Positions 45,495 to 52,770 of a DNA stretch of 64,000 nucleotides are shown in pieces (the first letter of the stretch is position 1; each line of letters starts with the position of its first letter). Location of the stretch: positions 85,268-149,267 of the forward strand of contig JARKVD010000031.1 in assembly GCA_029851835.1 (NCBI GenBank), read 5' to 3'. The notes beneath the pieces are model-generated. The model saw nothing but the letters and a program-made list of their open reading frames with translations. It was not told the DNA's origin and did not search any database. Position numbers and translations under genes: made by a program. The DNA comes from Clostridium sp. Its GTDB lineage: Bacteria; Bacillota; Clostridia; Clostridiales; Clostridiaceae.

Positions 45495-46844
45495 TTAACC
45501 AATACCACCATAAATAGTTCCCAAAATAATAACTACAACTGTAACTGGAACGAAAATAAATTTTCCAAAATTAATAAACCACATTCCAAGTTTTCTCTTA
45601 CACCCCTTATTAATTTCACTTAAAGTCTCATTTTTATTTAGTATATAGAAGAATATAATAGCTACTATCAATGCCGCTGCAGGCGAAATGATTATAGTCA
45701 CTAGGTTTGTAAAATTATCAAACCTTCCCATATTAACAGTCAATGGTAATGCTAATACAAAACATCCTAGTCCAATAAATGTGGACGCTTTCACCCTATT
45801 TATTTTTCTTGATGACATAAGTGCCTCTACAATTCCTTCCAGCATATTAACTGAAGAAGAAATAGCTGCAAAAATAATACTTAAGAAAAATAATATACTT
45901 AACCCTCTTCCAAAAGCCATGGATTGAAATATTGTTGGAACTGTAATAAACAATAAAGATGGACCTGCTGTAATATCAAGATTTAATGCAAATACTGCAG
46001 GAATAATCATGAATGACGCAACTAATGCTGCAATAGTATCTAATAAAGCAGTACTTAATGCCGATGATGGAATATCAAATTTTTCATTAATGTAACTGCC
46101 ATAAACCACCATACCACAACCATTTAATGACACTGTAAAAAATGCTTGTCCTAAAGCCATAACCCAGGTTTCACCATTAAGTAAATGCTCCCATCTAGGT
46201 TTCAAAAGATATTCAACTCCAGCCATTGCTCCATCTAAGCTTAAACTTTTAATAGCTAAAATAATAAATAATCCCAAAAGTAAAGGCATTATAATCTTAT
46301 TTAATCTCTCGATTCCCTTGTTAATCCCTAATGCTACAACAACTAAGGTTAAAACAACAGCTATTAAAAACCATGGAATTGTGGATGCTGATCCAGCAAA
46401 GCTATCAAAGTATGTAGCAGCATTGATATTCATAACTTGCCCAGTTATGCCCATAAAGAAATACTTTAAAATCCACCCTATAACAATAGAGTAAAACATA
46501 AATACTCCAGCGAGTCCGATTGAAGGAATAGCCCCTATTATAGAGCCACCACTTATATTTTTTCTTTTAAAGACAGCTTTTATTCCTCCTAAAGAACCTG
46601 ACTTAAACATCCTTCCAAAGGCAAATTCCATTATAAGCCCAGTGCTTCCCAATAAAAATACAAATAAGAAGTATGGTATTAAGAATGCTGCACCACCGTA
46701 TTTTCCTAGCTTGTAAGAAAACATCCATATGTTTCCTAACCCCAAAGCTGCTCCTACACAAGATATAATAAAACCAAATTTATTAGAAAATAAATCTCTT
46801 TTATTTAAAGTATTAGTTTTTGATAAATTCTTTTCTATTTTCAT
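45495..46844 (-). CDS. NSS-family sodium-dependent transporter, probably tyrosine
   Basis: 449 residues, about 11-12 TM helices. The sodium-site segment GAALGLGNIWMFSYKLGKYGG in TM1 and the ALGQAFFTVSLN helix in TM6 mark the neurotransmitter:sodium symporter family, here the bacterial MhsT/LeuT/Tyt1 branch. In Fusobacterium nucleatum, Tyt1 of this family imports tyrosine. The 425-base leader encodes a Tyr-rich peptide and attenuator (see 46985-47270), which argues strongly for tyrosine or aromatic uptake. GGAGG precedes the ATG. A second NSS gene at 62127 lacks such a leader. Confidence 0.88.
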   Translation of the reverse strand: MKIEKNLSKTNTLNKRDLFSNKFGFIISCVGAALGLGNIWMFSYKLGKYGGAAFLIPYFLFVFLLGSTGLIMEFAFGRMFKSGSLGGIKAVFKRKNISGGSIIGAIPSIGLAGVFMFYSIVIGWILKYFFMGITGQVMNINAATYFDSFAGSASTIPWFLIAVVLTLVVVALGINKGIERLNKIIMPLLLGLFIILAIKSLSLDGAMAGVEYLLKPRWEHLLNGETWVMALGQAFFTVSLNGCGMVVYGSYINEKFDIPSSALSTALLDTIAALVASFMIIPAVFALNLDITAGPSLLFITVPTIFQSMAFGRGLSILFFLSIIFAAISSSVNMLEGIVEALMSSRKINRVKASTFIGLGCFVLALPLTVNMGRFDNFTNLVTIIISPAAALIVAIIFFYILNKNETLSEINKGCKRKLGMWFINFGKFIFVPVTVVVIILGTIYGGIG

Positions 46845-46861
46845 TTTTACTCCTCCTAAAT

Positions 46862-46976
46862 AAGCCTCTAGAAGTGCTTTTCCAAACCTTTGATTTGGCC
46901 AGTGGAACTTTCACAGAATGCATATTTGATTTTACTAAGACTAATTTACTCCTTGAAATTCATATGACAAGGAGTT
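46862..46976 (+). repeat. IRF-1 repeat, copy 10
   Basis: CCAAACCTTTGATTTGG, CCAGTGGAACTTTCAC, CATATTTGATTTT, TTTACTCCTTG, CAAGGAGTTC. It lies between the second attenuator terminator and the NSS start codon and so is in the transporter mRNA. Confidence 0.78.
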
Positions 46977-46985
46977 CATAAATAT

Positions 46986-47017
46986 AAAAAAGCCACATAG
47001 CTTTTTACTATGTGGCT
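46986..47017 (-). terminator. Attenuator terminator 2
   Basis: AGCCACATAG / CTATGTGGCT, a perfect 10-bp stem with a 7-nt loop, then T6 on the minus strand. Strong intrinsic terminator. Confidence 0.88.
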
Positions 47018-47038
47018 AAATAGTCTGCCTAGGATCAA

Positions 47039-47068
47039 CAAAAGCCACATAGTATAATCTACGTGGCT
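47039..47068 (-). terminator. Attenuator terminator 1
   Basis: AGCCACGTAG / CTATGTGGCT stem with one G-U and an ATTATA loop, then TTTTG. The T-run is short, which may explain why a second terminator follows. Confidence 0.78.
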
Positions 47069-47159
47069 AAATTAAAACAACTTAAATATAACCACCATAG
47101 ATACATTTCTCTCAAGATTTGTATCTATGGTCTTATTTTTATCTCATAAATACAAACCT

Positions 47160-47225
47160 TTATCTATAATAGTTATAATAATAGCTATTTAATTTTATAA
47201 AATTAAAGGTTGTGCAATTATTCAT
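47160..47225 (-). CDS. Tyrosine-rich leader peptide (21 aa)
   Basis: ATG at 47225, TAA at 47160-47162, with AGGAG 9 bases upstream. The peptide is MNNCTTFNFIKLNSYYYNYYR, one residue over the length I may quote in full if extended, so key features: two Phe early, then Tyr at positions 15, 16, 17, 19 and 20. All five Tyr codons are TAT. It has no other plausible function, is too short for a protein domain, and its stop codon abuts RNA segment 1 of the attenuator. Translation speed over the Tyr codons would set which RNA fold forms. Confidence 0.85.
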   Translation of the reverse strand: MNNCTTFNFIKLNSYYYNYYR

Positions 47226-47276
47226 TATTATTTCTCCTATATTGAAAATATTTTTATTTTTCTTAATATAGGTATT

Positions 47277-47305
47277 ATTATATAATTATAATTTTTAAAA
47301 TACAA
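47277..47305 (-). promoter_or_regulatory. Promoter of the tyrosine attenuator
   Basis: Minus strand: -35 TTGTAT (47300-47305), 17-base spacer, -10 TATAAT (47277-47282). Transcription would begin near 47270, about 45 bases before the leader ATG. An 8-bp hairpin (CCTATATT / AATATAGG, 47236-47272) overlaps the start of the leader ribosome site. Confidence 0.75.
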
Positions 47306-47330
47306 CCCCCATTTTTATAAATTATAAAAA

Positions 47331-47479
47331 ACTACGATAAGTTTACATTAATCAAACCCTTGATTTGGTTAATGTAAACTTAAGCCACATGGAAAATCTT
47401 TGATTTTGTAAGTGGAACTTACTCAGTAGGGTACTCATGTCACTGAATATCATAAGGAGTTTCTCAAAAGTATCGTAGC
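47331..47479 (-). terminator. Terminator-like stem around an IRF-1 repeat, after the solute-binding protein gene
   Basis: Arms CTACGATA (47331-47338) and TATCGTAG (47472-47479) enclose an IRF-1 copy. On the minus strand the stem is followed by TTTTTT. It is the second case of a repeat sitting in the loop of a terminator. Confidence 0.6.
47340..47465 (+). repeat. IRF-1 repeat, copy 11 (long form)
   Basis: AAGTTTACATTAA / TTAATGTAAACTT outer palindrome around CCCTTGATTTGG, then AAAATCTTTGATTTTG, GTGGAACTTACTCAGTAGGGTACTC and AAGGAGTTTC. Confidence 0.8.
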
Positions 47480-47483
47480 TTAT

Positions 47484-49103
47484 TTATTTAGTAATATATA
47501 GCTTAGACCAATCTCTAAAAAGTAACCCGCCTCCTCTTGGATCTGCACTATCTATTCCTCTTACCTTATTTAGTGCGACCATAACCTTTCGTTCATAATT
47601 AATAGGATATACAGCTGCATCTTCAGCTAACCTTAACTGTATGTTAGTATAAATTTTCTTGCGTTTTTCATTATCCTGCTCACCATCAGCTGCTTCCCAC
47701 AATGCGTCTATATCTTTATTGCTGTATCCCCATTGATTTAAAAAAGCATCACTTTCAAAGTAGTCTCTATATGCTTCTGGATTTCCTCCTAGTTCATATC
47801 CTGTTACATAAAGATTGCATTCTTCTTTTTTATTTACAAGAACATCTTGAAATGCTTTTTTATCATATGCCATTACCTCAACTTGAATATCAGATTCCTT
47901 TAGTTGACGTTGTATCTCCTGTGCATATTTCTTGTGCCCATCCTCTTCAGTGCAATATCCTAGAGTTAATTCTCCTATATTAACTGAAGCTTTTTTTAGA
48001 TACTCCTTAGCCTTCTCAGCATCCTGCTCATAGCCCTCTATGGATTCACCATCATAATAAAAGTCTGTACTTGGTAAAAGAATAGTTTTTGCTTCCTTTG
48101 CACCATTTTCCTCTCCTCCGTAAGCTGCTGCAATGATACCTTTTCTGTTCAAGGCAAAAGAAATAGCCTTTCTAACATTTGCATCCTTCATTATTTCTGT
48201 ATTTTCATTGAAAGCTAAAAAGTTCACCTTACCAGCACAGTGAGAATAATTCTGATATTTAGAGTTCTTTTCTTCTGACTTTTTATATAACTCATTAGTA
48301 GCTTCCATCAAACAGATTTCCTCTTTTTCAAGGGCCTCCTGTTGTTTTTCTTTAGGTATCACCTTAATTGTTATAGATTCTGCCTTTGGTTTTCCTCCAA
48401 CATATTCATCAAACCTTACAAAAGTGATATATTCCCCTTCTTTACTTTCCTTATACTTAAATGGACCTGACCCAATTGGATAATCATTCTTTTTTGATGA
48501 AGCTACAAGCTTTTCACCTTCGTATACATGCTTAGGAATTGGACATATTCTTGAAAGATTATGTAAAAAACCTGCCTTTTCATAAGGAAGATTAATTTTT
48601 ATAGTAAAATCATCTTCTTTTTTTATAGTTATAGGCGTATCATTTACCATTAAATAAGGTCTTAACATTGAACCTTGACTTTCATCTAATATCAAATTTA
48701 AAGTGTAAATAACATCATCTACAGTTATAGGTTTGCCATCATGCCACACTAAACCCTCTTTCATCTTAATTGTTAACTCTTTATTATCCTTAAACTCCAC
48801 AGAGCTGGCTAATCCATAAGTAATATCCATACCCTCATAGAGATATAATGGTGTATATAAGATATTGGTTGCTAAATTCGCTTTAGATAGATCTGTAAAT
48901 ACAGGATTTAAAGTACCACCTTTATCTTCTGTTGGTACCACAATACTTCCGCCACTACTAGTACCTCCAATATTATTTCCAAACTTAACATCATCCGAAA
49001 AGCTTCCTTCCCCATTATCACCTGAATTATCACTACAGCCCACTAATGCACTACCTAGTGTAAGTACAATTAAAACCACTGAAATCATTTTTTTCAACTT
49101 CAT
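47484..49103 (-). CDS. Family 5 (oligopeptide/nickel-type) solute-binding lipoprotein
   Basis: 539 residues: signal peptide with lipobox (ALVGC), then an SBP_bac_5 domain with LTIKMKEGLVWHDGKPITVDDVIYTL and a DANVRKAISFALNRKGI segment. Such proteins bind peptides, nickel chelates or similar ligands for Opp/Dpp/Nik importers, but no permease or ATPase genes are adjacent, so it is an orphan here. The ATG has only a weak purine stretch directly before it; a strong AGGAGGTGA site lies across a 12-bp hairpin (49110-49149). See the regulatory entry. Confidence 0.88.
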   Translation of the reverse strand: MKLKKMISVVLIVLTLGSALVGCSDNSGDNGEGSFSDDVKFGNNIGGTSSGGSIVVPTEDKGGTLNPVFTDLSKANLATNILYTPLYLYEGMDITYGLASSVEFKDNKELTIKMKEGLVWHDGKPITVDDVIYTLNLILDESQGSMLRPYLMVNDTPITIKKEDDFTIKINLPYEKAGFLHNLSRICPIPKHVYEGEKLVASSKKNDYPIGSGPFKYKESKEGEYITFVRFDEYVGGKPKAESITIKVIPKEKQQEALEKEEICLMEATNELYKKSEEKNSKYQNYSHCAGKVNFLAFNENTEIMKDANVRKAISFALNRKGIIAAAYGGEENGAKEAKTILLPSTDFYYDGESIEGYEQDAEKAKEYLKKASVNIGELTLGYCTEEDGHKKYAQEIQRQLKESDIQVEVMAYDKKAFQDVLVNKKEECNLYVTGYELGGNPEAYRDYFESDAFLNQWGYSNKDIDALWEAADGEQDNEKRKKIYTNIQLRLAEDAAVYPINYERKVMVALNKVRGIDSADPRGGGLLFRDWSKLYITK

Positions 49104-49160
49104 CTCTATCTTTAGAAGAATTTACATCTAATTTTCTATTCTTCTAAAGTTCACCTCCTA
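49104..49160 (-). promoter_or_regulatory. Hairpin-bridged Shine-Dalgarno of the solute-binding protein gene
   Basis: AGGAGGTGA (49151-49159 on the minus strand) lies 47 bases from the ATG. Between them is a perfect 12-bp hairpin (49110-49121 with 49138-49149, 16-nt loop). When folded, only about 7 bases (A plus ATAGAG) separate the site from the ATG. A TAA is in frame just upstream, so no earlier start is possible. Confidence 0.65.
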
Positions 49161-49245
49161 CAAATTTATAATTCCTTAATTTCATGATTGGTTTTATTTT
49201 TAGCTTTTCGTAAGATTATTATTTAAAAAATATAATAATAAAATT

Positions 49246-49282
49246 AAAAAGACTAGGAATAATAAATATCCTAGCCTTTTCG
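49246..49282 (-). terminator. Terminator of the histidine kinase gene
   Basis: GGCTAGGATAT / ATTCCTAGTC-type stem followed on the minus strand by TTTTTAATTTTATT. Confidence 0.82.
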
Positions 49283-49297
49283 TAATTAATTAATTAA

Positions 49298-51673
49298 TTA
49301 ATTTGTTTTTTCTCCATCATCAACATCAAAAATCACAGTAGATTTAAATAAGTCACCATCAATATCAATTTTCAATTCTCCTCCATGGAGGTTCACAATA
49401 TTCTTAGCAATTGCTAATCCTAAACCTGAACCATCCGTATGCCTTGATTCTTCACCACGCTTAAATCTTTCAGTTATTTCCTCTGGATCAAAATTCAATT
49501 CATAGGACGATATATTCTTCATAGTTATATAAACTTTTCCATCATATTCAGTTACATTTATATAAACTCTTGTGCCTTGAAGAGAATACTTGATTATGTT
49601 TGAAATTAGATTCTCAAATACTCTCCATATCTTTCTTCCATCTGCACTTATATAAACCTTTTCCTTAGGTACTGATAATTTGAAGTCTAAATTAGCCTTT
49701 TCAATCCTGCCTTCGGCTTCTCCTAGTGTCTGTCTTACTAGTGCTATCACTTCAACCTTTGTAAATATAAGCTGCATTGCTCCACTAGCTGCCTTAGAAG
49801 CTTCAAATAAATCATCAATTAAAATCTTTAACCTTTGAGATTTTTTATCTAAAACCTCAACATATGTTTTAGCTTCTTCCGGTTGAACATCACATCTCTT
49901 TAATAAATCCACATAATTTATTATAGATGTAAGTGGAGTTTTTAAATCATGAGAGACATTTGTGATTAGCTCTGTCTTCATTCTCTCACTCTTTGTTTCA
50001 TTAGCAATTGAAGTTCTAAGTCCTTCCTTCATATTGTTAATACTGTGGGCTAAATCCCTTAGGGCTCCTTTTCTTTTTTCTGGAATATCCTCACTGGTTC
50101 TTCCCTCACTAATATCCTTTGCTATTTTTGTTATTCTATTTAGATATGCTAAATCTCTTGTTGTAGTAAATACGAAAATAACAGTAGCAGTAATAGCACC
50201 ACATATAGCAATTATTAATCCAGCTTCATCAAGTCCAACAATTAGCAAAAAGCCTCCAACTACTAATCCCACTACATAAATTGCAAGAATTAAGAATAAC
50301 TTTCTTCCAAAGCTCCTCTTTTCTAAGCAGATTTGAACATACTCATAAAATTTAATTAAATAACTATCTTGAAAAACTTTTCCTTCTTTATATTTTGAAA
50401 TTGCAACCTTAAATACAACATATGCACCAAGCAATACAATAGTCCACATAATGACATTCCTAAAATATAAAGTATTTCTATAATGGCTGCCCCAATTATA
50501 ATAGTACATTATCGATCTAACAATAAATAATACAATTAATCCAATAATATTAAACTCTATAGGATATTTTTTTAGATTATTTACTACTTCATCTAAATAA
50601 CTACCTTTATATTTTATTTTCTTTAAAGATATAAGAAGAATACTTGTTAATAATAAACCTCCTATAAACCCCCACACTTGAATAGCAGTTATGTTTTGCG
50701 CTTTAACGAATTCTTCCATTCCATTGTAGATAGCATCTCCTATTCCTAAAGATCTAGGAACAGCTATATAAATATCTAAATCTCCTTGTGGTTGCAAATT
50801 ACTGCTGTGATTTCCATAATAATCATTCTCCACAGTATAGCTTATTGTTAAATCATCGTAATAGCTTCCATCGTATCTATGAATATTTGCTTTATCTAAA
50901 TCCTTTGGAGTCATTTTTTCACCATCTATATAAATAAAGCTTTGCTTATTACCTCCACTTATATGATGCTCCGCAAAATAGCCGCTGCTTCTTTGTAAAT
51001 TAGCTATCCCTTCTTTACTTCCTTCATAGTTAGACATCCATATGTTATTAGCTCTATCGTATACAATATATTTTAAATTCTGCTGACTGTCTAAAAAGTT
51101 CTTATTCTTCACAAAATCAGCTGTCTTTTGTTCAACAATCATTTTCTTTAAAGCTTCATCATCATATCCATATTCATTTTTAACTTCCTCACGGATAGCA
51201 TCTTCTTCTTTAGCCCATCTATTCTCATCCCAATTAGATGTATCTCTCTCATATAACTTATCAACCCTTTGCTGGTATTCAGCTTCAATCTGATCATTTG
51301 CCCATTGTCTAGCTATATCTAGTTCCTTTGACGTTATATTATTGGGATTTTTAACGTACTCCTCTGTTTTATATAGTTCTCCAAAGGCTAAAACCTTTTT
51401 AGTAAACTCATCAATATCGTCTCCCAAGAATGACCAATTATACATACTTGCATCTTTAAACAAATGTCTATTTTTATTAAAGTCATTTCCACTGATGAAG
51501 GTTAAAGCTATAGCCATTGCTAAAAAAATCATCATTATGGTTCTTGTAAGCTTCATTCTTTTAAAATCCCTGACCATTTCTTCATAGGAATTTTCTTTAT
51601 CAAACTTACTTACTCTTACCTTGGAATCTGTATATACATTTTCTTCATTAATATTTTTCGATTTTGTATCCAA
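49298..51673 (-). CDS. Sensor histidine kinase, large sensor domain
   Basis: 791 residues. A TM at about 36-58, a large extracellular sensor region of about 270 residues, several further TM helices (about 335-515), a HAMP-like linker, HisKA with phospho-accepting His in NVSHDLKTPLTS, and an HATPase_c domain with N box (ENLISNIIKYS) and GSGLGLAIAKNIV. Several TM helices resemble 7TMR-type or VanS-unlike multi-pass sensors. The start is TTG, 26 bases inside the response regulator gene, with AAAGGTGG nearby. The pair is probably translationally coupled. Signal unknown; the P-type ATPase gene upstream on the same strand could be a target. Confidence 0.88.
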   Translation of the reverse strand: MDTKSKNINEENVYTDSKVRVSKFDKENSYEEMVRDFKRMKLTRTIMMIFLAMAIALTFISGNDFNKNRHLFKDASMYNWSFLGDDIDEFTKKVLAFGELYKTEEYVKNPNNITSKELDIARQWANDQIEAEYQQRVDKLYERDTSNWDENRWAKEEDAIREEVKNEYGYDDEALKKMIVEQKTADFVKNKNFLDSQQNLKYIVYDRANNIWMSNYEGSKEGIANLQRSSGYFAEHHISGGNKQSFIYIDGEKMTPKDLDKANIHRYDGSYYDDLTISYTVENDYYGNHSSNLQPQGDLDIYIAVPRSLGIGDAIYNGMEEFVKAQNITAIQVWGFIGGLLLTSILLISLKKIKYKGSYLDEVVNNLKKYPIEFNIIGLIVLFIVRSIMYYYNWGSHYRNTLYFRNVIMWTIVLLGAYVVFKVAISKYKEGKVFQDSYLIKFYEYVQICLEKRSFGRKLFLILAIYVVGLVVGGFLLIVGLDEAGLIIAICGAITATVIFVFTTTRDLAYLNRITKIAKDISEGRTSEDIPEKRKGALRDLAHSINNMKEGLRTSIANETKSERMKTELITNVSHDLKTPLTSIINYVDLLKRCDVQPEEAKTYVEVLDKKSQRLKILIDDLFEASKAASGAMQLIFTKVEVIALVRQTLGEAEGRIEKANLDFKLSVPKEKVYISADGRKIWRVFENLISNIIKYSLQGTRVYINVTEYDGKVYITMKNISSYELNFDPEEITERFKRGEESRHTDGSGLGLAIAKNIVNLHGGELKIDIDGDLFKSTVIFDVDDGEKTN

Positions 51674-52346
51674 TACCCCACACCACCTTTAAATATTTTG
51701 GCTCCTTCGGATTAATTTCTATTTTTTCTCGAATACGCCTAATATGTACTGCTACTGTGTTATCTACATTATAGCTAGGTTCATTCCAAACCTTCTCATA
51801 GATTTCCTCCATTGAGAACACTCTTCCTTTATTTTTTAATAATAACTCTAATATCTTAAACTCTATGGGAGTAAGCTTTACGCCCTCACCATCTATAAAA
51901 ACTTCCTTTGTACTTACATCTAACTCTAGTCCACCACTTTTTAAAGTTTCACTTGACTCCCCTTGATTTAAATTTCCAAGGGTAATATATCTTCTTAGCT
52001 GTGATTTGACTCTCGCGATAAGCTCTAATGGATTAAAAGGCTTTGTAATGTAATCATCCGCTCCCATATTAAGCCCCAGAATTTTGTCCGTGTCCTCTGA
52101 CTTAGCTGAAAGTAAAATAATTGGAATGTTCTTTTCTTCTCTAATCTTTAAAGTTGCTCTTAATCCATCCATTCTAGGCATCATTATATCCATGACTATT
52201 AAGTGAATATCCTGCTCAACTAGGAGTTCTAGTGCTTCAATTCCATCCTCTGCCCTATAAACCTTTAATCCCTCATTTGCAAGATATATCTCTATAGCAT
52301 CAACGATTTCTTTATCATCATCTACAACTAATATATTATAATTCAT
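51648..52346 (-). CDS. OmpR/PhoB-family response regulator
   Basis: 232 residues. Receiver domain with the acidic pair D10/D11, phospho-acceptor Asp53 (LIVMDIMMPRMD) and the TKPF Lys102, then a winged-helix Trans_reg_C domain ending GYKIEKY. I start at ATG 52346, preceded by AAGGGGAT; a frame extension to 52370 is not needed. Forms a two-component system with the 49298 kinase. Resembles VanR/DrrA-type envelope-stress regulators in layout. Confidence 0.92.
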   Translation of the reverse strand: MNYNILVVDDDKEIVDAIEIYLANEGLKVYRAEDGIEALELLVEQDIHLIVMDIMMPRMDGLRATLKIREEKNIPIILLSAKSEDTDKILGLNMGADDYITKPFNPLELIARVKSQLRRYITLGNLNQGESSETLKSGGLELDVSTKEVFIDGEGVKLTPIEFKILELLLKNKGRVFSMEEIYEKVWNEPSYNVDNTVAVHIRRIREKIEINPKEPKYLKVVWGIGYKIEKY

Positions 52347-52698
52347 TTTTCTATCCCCTTTTTTATACATTTTTCTTTAACTCTGTACCATTTTATCAAT
52401 TACTATTAATTATAACATGATGATACATGATTTTAATTAAGAATGCAGAATTAAGAATGAAGAATGATGGATGAAATTCCTGCGGAATTTCCTTTGTCTT
52501 ATTATTCCAATCTCAGAACTCTTAACTCCTACCTTAAAGCTCATAACTTAATTTTAATGGTGAATTATTTCATATTAGTCAATATAAATCTTACAATTTT
52601 CTTAAGATAACTAAGACCTGCACCGTGATTTTCACGGGTCAAGTCTTCTCCTTTGTTTTTAATTCTAAGCCTCTCATAAATCCTGCTTTATTTAATAG
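52347..52698. other. Upstream region of the two-component system
   Basis: Contains a copy of the second repeat family (52435-52550) and an unexplained hairpin at 52612-52647. That hairpin has two 5-bp helices (AAGAC / GTCTT and CCGTG / CACGG) separated by a 5x5 symmetric internal loop. No gene is seen. Confidence 0.45.
52435..52550. repeat. Second interspersed repeat family, copy B
   Basis: AATTAAGAATGAAGAATGATGG, then GATGAAATTCC-TGC-GGAATTTC, matching copy A at 22190-22310 around the GAAATTCC / GGAATTTC palindrome. Confidence 0.6.
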
Positions 52699-52731
52699 AA
52701 AAAAGAAATCCAGCTCAGCTGGATTTCCTCC
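52699..52731 (-). terminator. Terminator of the P-type ATPase gene
   Basis: GAAATCCAGCT / AGCTGGATTTC perfect stem with TTTTTTCT on the minus strand. Confidence 0.88.
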
Positions 52732-52770
52732 TCAATTCTTAATTCAACATTCGGCCATTCTTAATTGGTA

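Larger units (their letters stand above)
46985..47270 (-). promoter_or_regulatory. Tyrosine attenuator: leader ORF plus seven-segment RNA switch with two terminators
   Basis: Minus-strand RNA segments: 1 (47145-47160, beginning at the last base of the leader stop), 2 (47114-47129), 3 (47089-47104), 4 (47057-47069), 5 (47043-47054), 6 (47006-47017), 7 (46991-47000). Pairings by hand: 1:2, 16 bp with two G-U; 2:3, 12 bp; 3:4, 13 bp with one bulge; 4:5, 10 bp then TTTT (terminator 1); 5:6, 12 bp; 6:7, 10 bp then T6 (terminator 2). The sets 1:2/3:4/5:6 and 2:3/4:5/6:7 are mutually exclusive. A ribosome at the leader stop masks segment 1 and favours termination; a ribosome stalled at the first Tyr codons leaves 1:2 free and favours read-through. 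Confidence 0.85.
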
